The translations under genes were made by a program, and so were the position numbers. This document shows, in pieces, positions 1-5,395 of a stretch of 5,395 nt of DNA. The DNA comes from Saprospiraceae bacterium (GTDB lineage: Bacteria > Bacteroidota > Bacteroidia > Chitinophagales > Saprospiraceae): positions 1-5,395 of the forward strand of contig JAHDEQ010000257.1 in assembly GCA_020628755.1 (NCBI GenBank). The letters run 5' to 3'. The notes under the pieces are model-generated. The model did no database searches, was not told the DNA's origin, and worked only from the letters and a program-made list of their open reading frames with translations. Every line of letters starts with the position of its first letter. Positions within the stretch are counted from its first letter, which is position 1.

Positions 1-5
1 TACTG

Positions 6-755
6 ATGAATCCTTATTTTTTCTTTGAAGAAAAATACAGCGTTCGGGCTTATGAAATTGATGTGCACAAGCGCATGACTGCGCCTGCGCTTTTGCGTTT
101 GATGCACGAGACGGCACAGCAGCAAGTTGTACAGATGAAGCTATCGGTTTGGGATTTAGAGCCACATCATATTTCGTGGGTTTTGGTGCGTATTCATTTT
201 GAAATTGTACGCTTACCGCTTTTGGGTGAGGAAATTATTATAAAAACGAATCCAGCAGGTTTTGAAAAAGTATTTACCTTTAGAGATTATAAGGTCTATG
301 ATTTGAAAGGGAATTTGTTGGCTTGGGCTTCTTCTACTTGGTTGTTGATGAATACACAAACTCGAAAATTGACTCGGATTCCTGATTTTATTGCAAATAT
401 GGAAATGCCCGACTCAAAGGATTTTTTGCCACATCCTGTGGCAAAGCTACCTCAAATCACAAGTCCTGACCACCAATTGAATTTTAGGGTCAACTGGTAC
501 GACCTCGATTTTAATCAACATCTCAATAATATGTTTTACCTTCAATGGATGCTTGAGTCAACACCAGTTAAAACACTAAAAACAAACAACTTACGTGAAA
601 TTAATTTAATTTATAAACAAGAGTGTCATCACCAAGAAATGGTACAATCTCAAACCCAACAAATTGCTGAACAGCACTTTTTGCATCGCTTAATCAAAAA
701 AGAAACGGGACAAGAAATTGCTCAAGGCGAGTCCTTTTGGAAACCGCTTTCCTAA
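6..755 (+). CDS. Acyl-ACP thioesterase, plant FatA/FatB-like (double hotdog fold)
   Basis: The 249-residue product should hydrolyse acyl-ACP in the cytoplasm, releasing free fatty acid from the fatty-acid synthesis cycle. The N-terminal hotdog half (about 10-130) has the family signatures YSVRAYEID at 11-19, an HETA helix at 34-37, GEEI at 74-77 and the STWLLMN / TRKLTRIP block at 110-126. The C-terminal half (about 155-249) holds the active site: DLDFNQHLNN at 166-175, then Y178, W181 and E184, and YKQEC at 203-207. D168, N170, H172 and E206 keep the spacing of the catalytic Asp-x-Asn-x-His...Glu of plant FatB (34 residues from His to Glu), so it should be active. The length suits bacterial members, which lack the plant transit peptide. 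The ATG at 6 overlaps a TGA at 4-6 that may end an upstream gene, but with only five bases upstream and no in-frame stop, a longer N-terminus cannot be excluded. Chain-length preference cannot be read from the sequence. It lies 69 bases before fmt on the same strand. The family call is firm. Confidence 0.9.
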   Translation: MNPYFFFEEKYSVRAYEIDVHKRMTAPALLRLMHETAQQQVVQMKLSVWDLEPHHISWVLVRIHFEIVRLPLLGEEIIIKTNPAGFEKVFTFRDYKVYDLKGNLLAWASSTWLLMNTQTRKLTRIPDFIANMEMPDSKDFLPHPVAKLPQITSPDHQLNFRVNWYDLDFNQHLNNMFYLQWMLESTPVKTLKTNNLREINLIYKQECHHQEMVQSQTQQIAEQHFLHRLIKKETGQEIAQGESFWKPLS

Positions 756-756
756 A

Positions 757-775
757 TCTAACTGTCGTTAGACAG
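757..775 (+). other. Small stem-loop in the thioesterase-fmt gap, two alternative stems
   Basis: TCTAAC (757-762) and GTTAGA (767-772) form a perfect 6-bp inverted repeat around the loop TGTC. A competing 5-bp stem pairs CTGTC (762-766) with GACAG (771-775) around GTTA. The stems share bases, so only one can form at a time. An 8-base palindrome, CTTGCAAG, follows at 777-784. No T-run follows, so this is a poor intrinsic terminator. It may be an mRNA processing or stability element, a remnant of a dispersed repeat, or chance. The pairing is seen directly; any function is guesswork. Confidence 0.35.
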
Positions 776-824
776 GCTTGCAAGTTGTAAGTAAATAAAA
801 TTAGTAAAGCTAAAATCGTAATTT

Positions 825-1757
825 ATGCGAATCATCTTTATGGGAACGCCCGATTTTGCCGTTCCAAGTTTAAAAATACTACTCGAAAATAGCTATGATA
901 TTGTAAGTGTCATAACGGCAACTGATAAATATGGAGGCCGAGGGAATAAGAAATTAATTGAGTCGGCTGTCAAAAAGTTTGCACTCGAAAACGACCTAAA
1001 TATCTTACAACCCAAAAATCTCAAAGCTCCTGACTTTGTAGAAGAATTGCGTGCGCTCAAAGCCGACTTACAGGTCGTCGTCGCCTTCCGAATGCTTCCT
1101 GAAATTGTCTGGAATATGCCACCTCAAGGCACAATAAATTTGCATGGTTCATTATTGCCCAAATTTCGTGGAGCAGCACCTATCAATTGGGCGGTGATCA
1201 ATGGCGAAGTTGAGACGGGTGTGACGAGTTTTAAACTCAAACATGAGATTGATACGGGCGATATGATTTTTCAAGAAAAAATTCCAATTGGCGAAGACGA
1301 AACCGTTGGAGAAATCCATGATAAAATGATGGATTTGGGGGCAAAAGTTGTTCTCAAAACCGTACAAGCGATAGAAAAAGACGATGTCGTTTTTCATCCA
1401 CAAGATGCTTCTTTGGTTTCAAAAGCACCTAAAATTCATACGGACACTTGTCGTATCAATTTTGAAAATGATATAGACAAAGTTCATAATTTCATAAGAG
1501 GTTTGAGTCCCTACCCTACTGCTTGGACGACTTTTAATGAGTTGAAATTAAAAGTATTTAGAAGTCAAAAAGAAAAAGCTGTTCACAATATTCCTTTGGG
1601 GAATTTTGTAACCGATAACAAGTCTTATTTAAAAATAGCTGTACAGGGTGGATTTATCCATATTCTTGAATTGCAATTGCAAGGCAAAAAACGGATGGCC
1701 ATCAAGGATTTTCTAAATGGGATAAAACTGGACGCTGCAACTGTCTTTGGCAAATAG
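825..1757 (+). CDS. fmt: Methionyl-tRNA formyltransferase
   Basis: The 310-residue enzyme transfers a formyl group from 10-formyl-tetrahydrofolate to Met-tRNA(fMet), making the initiator tRNA for translation. The N-terminal formyltransferase domain (1-about 195) opens with MRIIFMGTPDFAVP, which fixes the ATG start. INLH at 104-107 gives N105 and H107, SLLPKFRGAAPIN follows at 109-121, and IDTGD at 142-146 gives D143. The Asn-x-His...Asp spacing (N105 to D143, 38 residues) matches the glycinamide/formyl-transferase catalytic triad. The C-terminal tRNA-binding OB-like domain (about 203-310) shows FIRGLSPYPTAWT at 223-235 and QGKKRM at 286-291. Length is normal and all key residues are present. 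The loop after strand 2 reads TATDKYGGRGN (31-41) instead of the common PDxPxGRG form; I believe this is a lineage variant that keeps the GRG. No Shine-Dalgarno sequence is visible; the leader is A/T-rich, as is usual in Bacteroidota. No clear promoter is seen in the 69-base gap, so readthrough from the thioesterase gene is plausible. Confidence 0.97.
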   Translation: MRIIFMGTPDFAVPSLKILLENSYDIVSVITATDKYGGRGNKKLIESAVKKFALENDLNILQPKNLKAPDFVEELRALKADLQVVVAFRMLPEIVWNMPPQGTINLHGSLLPKFRGAAPINWAVINGEVETGVTSFKLKHEIDTGDMIFQEKIPIGEDETVGEIHDKMMDLGAKVVLKTVQAIEKDDVVFHPQDASLVSKAPKIHTDTCRINFENDIDKVHNFIRGLSPYPTAWTTFNELKLKVFRSQKEKAVHNIPLGNFVTDNKSYLKIAVQGGFIHILELQLQGKKRMAIKDFLNGIKLDAATVFGK

Positions 1758-1767
1758 TTTTGCCAAA
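1746..1767 (+). terminator. Perfect 9-bp stem-loop across the fmt stop codon, possible terminator
   Basis: TTTGGCAAA (1746-1754) and TTTGCCAAA (1759-1767) are exact inverted repeats around a 4-base loop, TAGT, which contains the fmt TAG stop (1755-1757). The left arm therefore encodes the last residues of Fmt. The arms are A/T-rich with a GGC/GCC core, and the + strand continues AAGAACTGC with no T-run, so a classical Rho-independent mechanism is not supported. It may still mark the 3' end of the fmt transcript or protect it from exonucleases. The structure is certain; the terminator role is tentative. Confidence 0.4.
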
Positions 1768-1817
1768 AGAACTGCAAAAATTGACGACCAAAGCAGCTAA
1801 ATATTTTTAGAAAAGTC

Positions 1818-1825
1818 TTACTTTG
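1818..1825 (+). promoter_or_regulatory. Weak Bacteroidota-type -7 element upstream of the large surface-protein gene
   Basis: TTACTTTG differs at one defined position from the Bacteroidota primary-sigma -7 consensus TAnnTTTG. It lies 32 bases before the ATG at 1858, giving a short A/T-rich leader if transcription starts around 1830. No good TTG/TTTG -33 box lies at the proper spacing: the nearest TTG, at 1781-1783, is too far upstream. The position after the fmt stem-loop fits a separate promoter, but the motif match alone is weak. Confidence 0.3.
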
Positions 1826-1857
1826 CATTTAGTTTCATATCAAAAATACCCTTCAAA

Positions 1858-1911
1858 ATGAAATACCATACTTTTCTGTTTTTTTTGATTTTACCTTTCT
1901 TAGGATTTGCA
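1858..1911 (+). other. Sec signal peptide of the surface protein
   Basis: Residues 1-18 comprise a short basic start (MKYH), a hydrophobic core rich in Phe and Leu, and a Gly-Phe-Ala end, with predicted cleavage between A18 and Q19. There is no Cys at +1, so this is a signal peptidase I substrate and not a lipoprotein. An Ala-Gln junction is common in Bacteroidota exported proteins. Confidence 0.9.
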
Positions 1912-4900
1912 CAAACACCGAGCAATGACGACTGCTCTGGTTTGGTTGATGTTGGACAAGTGCCTTATTGCAATTCGGGTGATGTTTATGATAATGTAAA
2001 TGCAACCGCTTCTGATATTGGCTATGGCAACTTACCTGTTCAGTGTAATGCCTCGGTCAATACAGCGCAAGATGTTTGGTTTGAATTTACGACAAGCGAT
2101 ACGATCGTGGACTATTCTATAATAGTAACTGGAGTGGAAAATGGAATGCTTCCAGCTATGCAAAATCCTGTGGTTATCATTTATAGAGGCGATTGTGCCG
2201 TTGATGGTTTGCTAGAGATTGGTTGTGCCGTAGCAGATGTTGGAGCAAGTTCTGTTGAGTTACAATTCAATGGTTTGTCTATCGGTACTAATTATTTTTT
2301 GAGGATTTTTGATGCAAATGCTTTGCCCGATGAGGCAGGTGCATTTGAATTGTGTATTGACGAAATCCGAACCGATTTTGACATCACACAAGGTAGTACA
2401 ACTGCAAGTGAAGGTACAATATTTGACACGGGCGGCGATACTGGAAACTATGGCAATAATGAAAACGAAGTTTTCACTATTTGTCCTGCTGAATTTCATC
2501 AATGTCTAACCTTTACGCTCAATTATTACAATTTGGAAACAGGCGATCCCTTTTATGGAGATATTGGCGATGTACTTAATTTTTATGATGGACCTGACAC
2601 ACAAAGTCCTCTTATTACAAGTGTAGGAGGTGCTCCTTTAGGTTATTATTTTTTTAATGCAACTACTACAGATGGTGGAGTTTGTTACAGCATTCAAGCA
2701 ACCAGCGGTTGCCTGACCCTAGAGTTTATTTCCGATGAAATGAATACCTATGAAGGCTTTTCGGGTTCTTGGGAAGTTAGCCTCGAAGCCTGCACTCAAA
2801 ACCAATCTATTAGTACCAATGAAAACATCAATACTGGAGATATTGAAGGTTTGTTAACCTCTCCAGAATCAACCGTTAGCGTCAAAAATATAACCTGTGC
2901 GAGTGGAGCTTATGGAACATTTCAAGCAGGCGACAATACCGACTTAGGATTAGAAAATGGATTGATTTTGTCCACTGGATTTATAGATGATGCCGAAGGC
3001 CCCAATACAACCGAAGATATTGGTGGCTTTTACGATGGCGACTTATATCAACCTGGCGATAATGACCTTGATGAGCTTTCCGATCTTTTTGGTGATGGTA
3101 TTGCTTCTCAGGATGCTTGTGTGGTGGAACTTGAGGTTTTTGCAGCTACTAACGAACTCAATTTTGAGTATGTTTTTGGATCTGACGAATATCCCGAATT
3201 TGTAGGCGGTGGTTTTAACGATATTTTTGCATTCTTGATTTCGGGGCCAGGAATTACAGGGATTCCACAGCTCAACAATCAAGATAATATTGCTATCCTA
3301 CCAAATATTGGCGACCCCGTGCAAATTGATAATGTAAATAATGTTACCAATTGGCAATTTTATCGAAATAACAATACGATTTATAACGAAAGTACAGAAT
3401 TTGACGGCCTTACCTCGGATTATTTGGGTAGTAAAAAAAGTTTGACAGCAAGAGCTACGGTTGAACCTTGCAATACCTATACCCTCAAACTCGCCATCGC
3501 CGACCGAGGCGATGGAGCATACAACTCAGCCGTATTTATTGGAGAAATTACAGGTGGGCAGCCCGAAATTGTTTTTAACTCTTTTCTTGGTTTAGACGAA
3601 ATCATAGAAGATTGTTCGGGGATGCAAGATTCTGTTATTATTGATTTGATTGGTGAAGTTACTCAAGCAACCACTTACCAAGTCCAAATTTCGGGTACGG
3701 CCACACGCGACGAAGATTATATATTGGATATGCCCGATATATTAACCATAAATCCTGGTGACGAAAGTTTCTCTTTTTCTATCATTCCGCTTGCCGATAA
3801 TTTAGATGAAGATACGGAAACTATTATCATTGATTTGATTTCCGATTTTGGTTGTGGTAGCTTCAATCAAGGTACTGTTACCATCGAAATCAAAGACCAA
3901 GTTGATATTGTAGTTGATGTGCCACAAGACACCTTATCGTATTGCCAGGGCAATACGCTTACCTTGTCCGCCAGCGGAGCTGCTGAATACATTTGGACTC
4001 CTGTTGGCATTATTGACAATCCCATACAAGATACCGTCAATATTACGCCTACCGAAAGTGGCTGGGTTACGGTTACAGGTCAAGTCGGTGTTTGTTCGGC
4101 TTCTGATTCGGTTTATATCAACTTTATAGAATCCTTTTTGAGTCTTACTCCTAGTACACCTACTACAATTTGCAATGGCGAAAGCGTAGAATTAGAACTA
4201 AATACCAATCTCGAAGGAACTATCGAATGGTCTCCTAGTACAGGTGTTCTAAACCCTGATAGTAACAATCCCGTTCTTAGTCCTACTCAATCTACTACTT
4301 ATACGGCTAGTGTTGCAGATGATGGAGGTTGTGTTGCTGTAGATCAAATTACCGTTACTGTTGAAAACCTAGATGTACCTATTCTCATTGATGATACTGC
4401 TATTTGCTTAGGCGATAACATTGCATTAGCTTCTATTAATACAACCAGTCAGCCTGTTGGACAATATGAATGGACACCAGCAGCTTCTATTATAGATCCT
4501 AGTAGTCCTACGCCAATTGCATCACCAACAACTACCACAACTTATAGCTTAACAGCTAGTAGTACAAGTGGAGCTTGTCAAGAAACAGGCTCTGTCACGA
4601 TTGAAGTCGTTGACCCTTTGTTAGAATTAACTTTTACAGAAGCATCTATTTGTAATGATGAAAGCATCGAATTGAGCGTACTGAACGAAGGCAGTTACCA
4701 ATGGTCGCCTAGCGAAAGTTTAAGCTGTTCAGATTGTCCCAATCCGATTGCGAGTCCAAGCGAATCCCAAATTTATACTGTTACCATTGACAATGGCTCT
4801 TGTGTCTTTTCTGGCGATGTAAATATCAATGTAGCAGAAGGTGTTTTCTTGGGTTTGAGTACCAATCCTACAGGCAATGACTTATTAGCGGGTTGCCCTG

Positions 4901-5373
4901 TAGATGTTTTAGTGAGTAATAATTCTGACACTTCGCTCGTGTTGGGAGCTTACGAATGGACGGTCAATGGACAATCCTTACCTGATACAGAATCTACCAT
5001 AAATTTTGTAATGAGCGAAGAAAATTATTTGGTAGATGTAAATGCAACTGCCGACAATGGATGTTCTGGCTCGACAAGCATTTCATTTAGTCCCAATATT
5101 TATACACCGAGCTTGCCCAACGTATTTACACCCAATGGAGACGAACTCAATGATAGATTTAATTTTATTGATGAATGCCTTTATCCTGTTTTGCGTTTCG
5201 ATGTTTACAATCGTTGGGGACAACTCGTTTATGAAAATGACACGCCCGATTTGGGTTGGGATGGCCGTTTCAATGACAAAGATGTTTCGCAAGATGTCTA
5301 TATTTATATCATCGAATTGGAGTTGCCCAATGGTATAGAAACCTTTCAGGGTGATGTGACGGTATTGCGATAA
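1858..5373 (+). CDS. Secreted multidomain surface protein with choice-of-anchor L domain and T9SS C-terminal sorting domain
   Basis: The 1171-residue protein should cross the inner membrane by Sec and the outer membrane by the type IX secretion system, ending on the cell surface or in the medium. Order: signal peptide 1-18, NDDC-type beta region 22-169, CUB-like 186-311, choice-of-anchor L 317-564, Calx-beta-like 570-679, four Ig-like repeats 684-993, PKD-like 995-1078, gliding-motility-associated C-terminal domain 1080-1171. No catalytic motif is recognised, so adhesion, a matrix role or ligand binding is more likely than an enzyme; this is inference. The mature part has 29 Cys, mostly in pairs bracketing each domain, as expected for disulfides. 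It has only 6 Lys, and none of Lys, Arg or His between 680 and 1099. The ATG at 1858 is chosen because the signal peptide begins at once. It has an A-rich leader, no Shine-Dalgarno sequence, and lies 100 bases after fmt. Secretion class is firm; biological role is unknown. Confidence 0.93.
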   Translation: MKYHTFLFFLILPFLGFAQTPSNDDCSGLVDVGQVPYCNSGDVYDNVNATASDIGYGNLPVQCNASVNTAQDVWFEFTTSDTIVDYSIIVTGVENGMLPAMQNPVVIIYRGDCAVDGLLEIGCAVADVGASSVELQFNGLSIGTNYFLRIFDANALPDEAGAFELCIDEIRTDFDITQGSTTASEGTIFDTGGDTGNYGNNENEVFTICPAEFHQCLTFTLNYYNLETGDPFYGDIGDVLNFYDGPDTQSPLITSVGGAPLGYYFFNATTTDGGVCYSIQATSGCLTLEFISDEMNTYEGFSGSWEVSLEACTQNQSISTNENINTGDIEGLLTSPESTVSVKNITCASGAYGTFQAGDNTDLGLENGLILSTGFIDDAEGPNTTEDIGGFYDGDLYQPGDNDLDELSDLFGDGIASQDACVVELEVFAATNELNFEYVFGSDEYPEFVGGGFNDIFAFLISGPGITGIPQLNNQDNIAILPNIGDPVQIDNVNNVTNWQFYRNNNTIYNESTEFDGLTSDYLGSKKSLTARATVEPCNTYTLKLAIADRGDGAYNSAVFIGEITGGQPEIVFNSFLGLDEIIEDCSGMQDSVIIDLIGEVTQATTYQVQISGTATRDEDYILDMPDILTINPGDESFSFSIIPLADNLDEDTETIIIDLISDFGCGSFNQGTVTIEIKDQVDIVVDVPQDTLSYCQGNTLTLSASGAAEYIWTPVGIIDNPIQDTVNITPTESGWVTVTGQVGVCSASDSVYINFIESFLSLTPSTPTTICNGESVELELNTNLEGTIEWSPSTGVLNPDSNNPVLSPTQSTTYTASVADDGGCVAVDQITVTVENLDVPILIDDTAICLGDNIALASINTTSQPVGQYEWTPAASIIDPSSPTPIASPTTTTTYSLTASSTSGACQETGSVTIEVVDPLLELTFTEASICNDESIELSVLNEGSYQWSPSESLSCSDCPNPIASPSESQIYTVTIDNGSCVFSGDVNINVAEGVFLGLSTNPTGNDLLAGCPVDVLVSNNSDTSLVLGAYEWTVNGQSLPDTESTINFVMSEENYLVDVNATADNGCSGSTSISFSPNIYTPSLPNVFTPNGDELNDRFNFIDECLYPVLRFDVYNRWGQLVYENDTPDLGWDGRFNDKDVSQDVYIYIIELELPNGIETFQGDVTVLR
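1921..2364 (+). other. N-terminal 'NDDC' beta-rich domain of the surface protein
   Basis: Residues 22-169 begin SNDDCSG, a start often seen just after the signal peptide in large Bacteroidota surface proteins. DVWFEFTTS at 72-80, VVIIYRGDC at 105-113 and YFLRIFDAN at 146-154 suggest a jelly-roll or pre-peptidase-C-like beta sandwich, the pattern of a domain that ends with a statement of ligand or sugar contact. Six Cys (26, 38, 63, 113, 123, 166) could form three disulfides. The fold assignment is inference from strand pattern; ligand unknown. Confidence 0.55.
2413..2790 (+). other. CUB-like domain of the surface protein
   Basis: Residues 186-311 follow the CUB pattern: GTIFDTGGDTGNYGNNE at 186-202, then a Cys-flanked strand, a GDVLNFYDG block at 237-245 (the usual D-x-L-x-[IVF]-[YF]-D-G), a hydrophobic strand LTLEFISDE at 286-294, and GFSGSWEVS at 300-308 at the end. 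C209, C216, C276, C285 and C312 lie in or next to it. CUB domains usually bind protein or carbohydrate, often with calcium; the acidic residues here would allow that. Confidence 0.7.
2806..3549 (+). other. Choice-of-anchor L domain of the surface protein
   Basis: Residues 317-564 carry the hallmarks of the choice-of-anchor L family: GLILSTG at 368-374, FEYVFGSDEYPEFV at 436-449, FNDIFAFLISGPG at 453-465, a NIAILP...PVQIDNVN stretch at 477-494, FDGLT at 515-519, and CNTYTLKLAIADRGD at 538-552 followed by YNSAVFI. This family is found in bacterial surface proteins that carry various C-terminal anchors (T9SS, LPXTG, PEP-CTERM), consistent with the T9SS tail here. Its molecular function is not established. 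Confidence 0.85.
3565..3894 (+). other. Calx-beta-like domain of the surface protein
   Basis: Residues 570-679 show the Calx-beta pattern: GTATRDEDY at 613-621, a strand-turn FSFSIIPLADNLDEDTETI at 638-656 with the typical acidic turn (D647, D650, E651, D652), and a closing strand GTVTIEIKD at 672-680. These acidic residues match calcium ligands in the family. C586 and C666 probably form one disulfide across the domain. Calcium binding is inferred from the family. Confidence 0.65.
3907..4836 (+). repeat. Four tandem Ig-like repeats within the surface protein
   Basis: Four diverged copies of about 75-80 residues span 684-757, 759-835, 839-917 and 921-993. Each has the order Cys, then W[TS]P, then a Pro/Ser/Thr turn with a [TI]Y-type or equivalent strand, then a second Cys before the last strand: C696/W713/C746, C772/W791/C825, C850/W872/C907, C932/W949/C982. 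The fourth has an extra SCSDCP pair (C957, C960). The third has a run of five Thr at 891-895. Such repeats act as stalk or spacer modules between ligand-binding domains and the sorting domain. The copies are similar in protein, not in DNA, so they look old and not recently duplicated. Confidence 0.75.
4840..5091 (+). other. PKD-like domain of the surface protein
   Basis: Residues 995-1078 differ from the preceding repeats: GCPVDVLVSNNS at 1012-1023, YEWTVNGQ at 1032-1039 and a strand ending DNGCSGSTSI at 1066-1075, with C1013 and C1069 as the likely pair. The order 'C-P-hydrophobic-N, Y-x-W-x-x-N-G, D-N-G-C' is the usual PKD-like module preceding the sorting domain in CHU_C proteins. Confidence 0.6.
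5095..5373 (+). other. Gliding-motility-associated C-terminal (type B T9SS sorting) domain
   Basis: Residues 1080-1171 contain PNVFTPNGDELNDRF at 1087-1101, FDVYNRWGQLVYE at 1114-1126, GWDGRF at 1133-1138, DVYIYII at 1146-1152 and the terminal GDVTVLR. This is the CHU_C / TIGR04131-type domain that targets cargo to the T9SS, often those of the SprF/PorP-dependent class. It ends right at the stop, as expected for a C-terminal signal. The domain implies that the host genome encodes a T9SS, although none of those genes lies here. Confidence 0.93.
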
Positions 5374-5395
5374 AATAAAGAAAAAACATTCCTTA

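Noticed and set aside
1152..1403. 83-codon open frame on the - strand inside fmt
   Set aside because: It lies fully opposite the conserved catalytic region of fmt, has no recognisable domain, and its composition is what an antisense reading of a coding gene gives.
1625..1828. 67-codon open frame on the - strand over the end of fmt and the following gap
   Set aside because: It mostly mirrors the conserved Fmt C-terminus, has no start signal that stands out and no recognisable protein family.
1758..1857. Small RNA, tRNA or riboswitch in the gap between fmt and the surface protein gene
   Set aside because: Only the stem-loop at the fmt end and a weak promoter-like motif are visible; no tRNA arms or known riboswitch core can be built in 100 AT-rich bases.
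2260..3282. Several 66-80 codon frames on both strands inside the surface protein gene
   Set aside because: All lie within well-supported CUB and choice-of-anchor L coding sequence and lack independent support.
3907..5091. Tandem DNA repeat array or phase-variable repeat
   Set aside because: The protein repeats are diverged and no exact DNA period is visible; no long homopolymer or short tandem run likely to slip is seen.
5042..5338. 98-codon + strand open frame in another phase over the sorting domain
   Set aside because: It overlaps the strongly conserved C-terminal sorting domain in a different frame and resembles nothing known; it is a shadow.
1..5395. CRISPR array, insertion sequence, toxin-antitoxin or phage defence system
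   Set aside because: There are no regularly spaced direct repeats, transposase-like products, terminal inverted repeats of element size or defence-related domains in any frame.
5374..5395. Terminator after the surface protein gene
   Set aside because: Only 22 AT-rich bases remain and they form no stem, so nothing can be supported before the window ends.

Overview
The window reads as ordinary chromosome from a member of the Bacteroidota, probably a gliding or type IX secretion (T9SS) lineage of the Cytophagia/Saprospiria/Flavobacteriia kind. The evidence is a large secreted protein ending in a CHU_C / gliding-motility-associated C-terminal domain, starts without Shine-Dalgarno sequences but with A-rich leaders, a low-to-moderate GC content (roughly 40% by eye), and a Bacteroidota-style Fmt sequence. 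The genus cannot be fixed from the sequence alone.

Layout: three genes, all on the + strand. (1) 6-755 encodes a plant-FatA/FatB-like acyl-ACP thioesterase with an intact Asp/Asn/His/Glu active-site set. (2) 756-824 is a short gap holding a compact imperfectly resolved stem-loop (two alternative stems). (3) 825-1757 is fmt, methionyl-tRNA formyltransferase, complete with all catalytic residues. (4) 1758-1857 carries a perfect 9-bp stem-loop straddling the fmt stop codon and a weak Bacteroidota-type -7 element. (5) 1858-5373 encodes a 1171-residue secreted multidomain protein: signal peptide, N-terminal beta-rich 'NDDC' region, CUB-like domain, choice-of-anchor L domain, Calx-beta-like domain, four Ig-like repeats, one PKD-like domain and a T9SS C-terminal sorting domain. 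The last 22 bases are AT-rich and noncoding.

The first two genes are housekeeping functions (acyl-chain release from ACP; formylation of initiator Met-tRNA) and could share a transcript, but nothing links them in one pathway. The third is a cell-surface or secreted protein that looks separately transcribed. I do not see a novel multi-gene system here. The most unusual feature is in the third protein: a run of 420 residues (680-1099) without a single Lys, Arg or His, carrying about 54 acidic residues. The same stretch of gene also contains a local cluster of CTAG tetramers.
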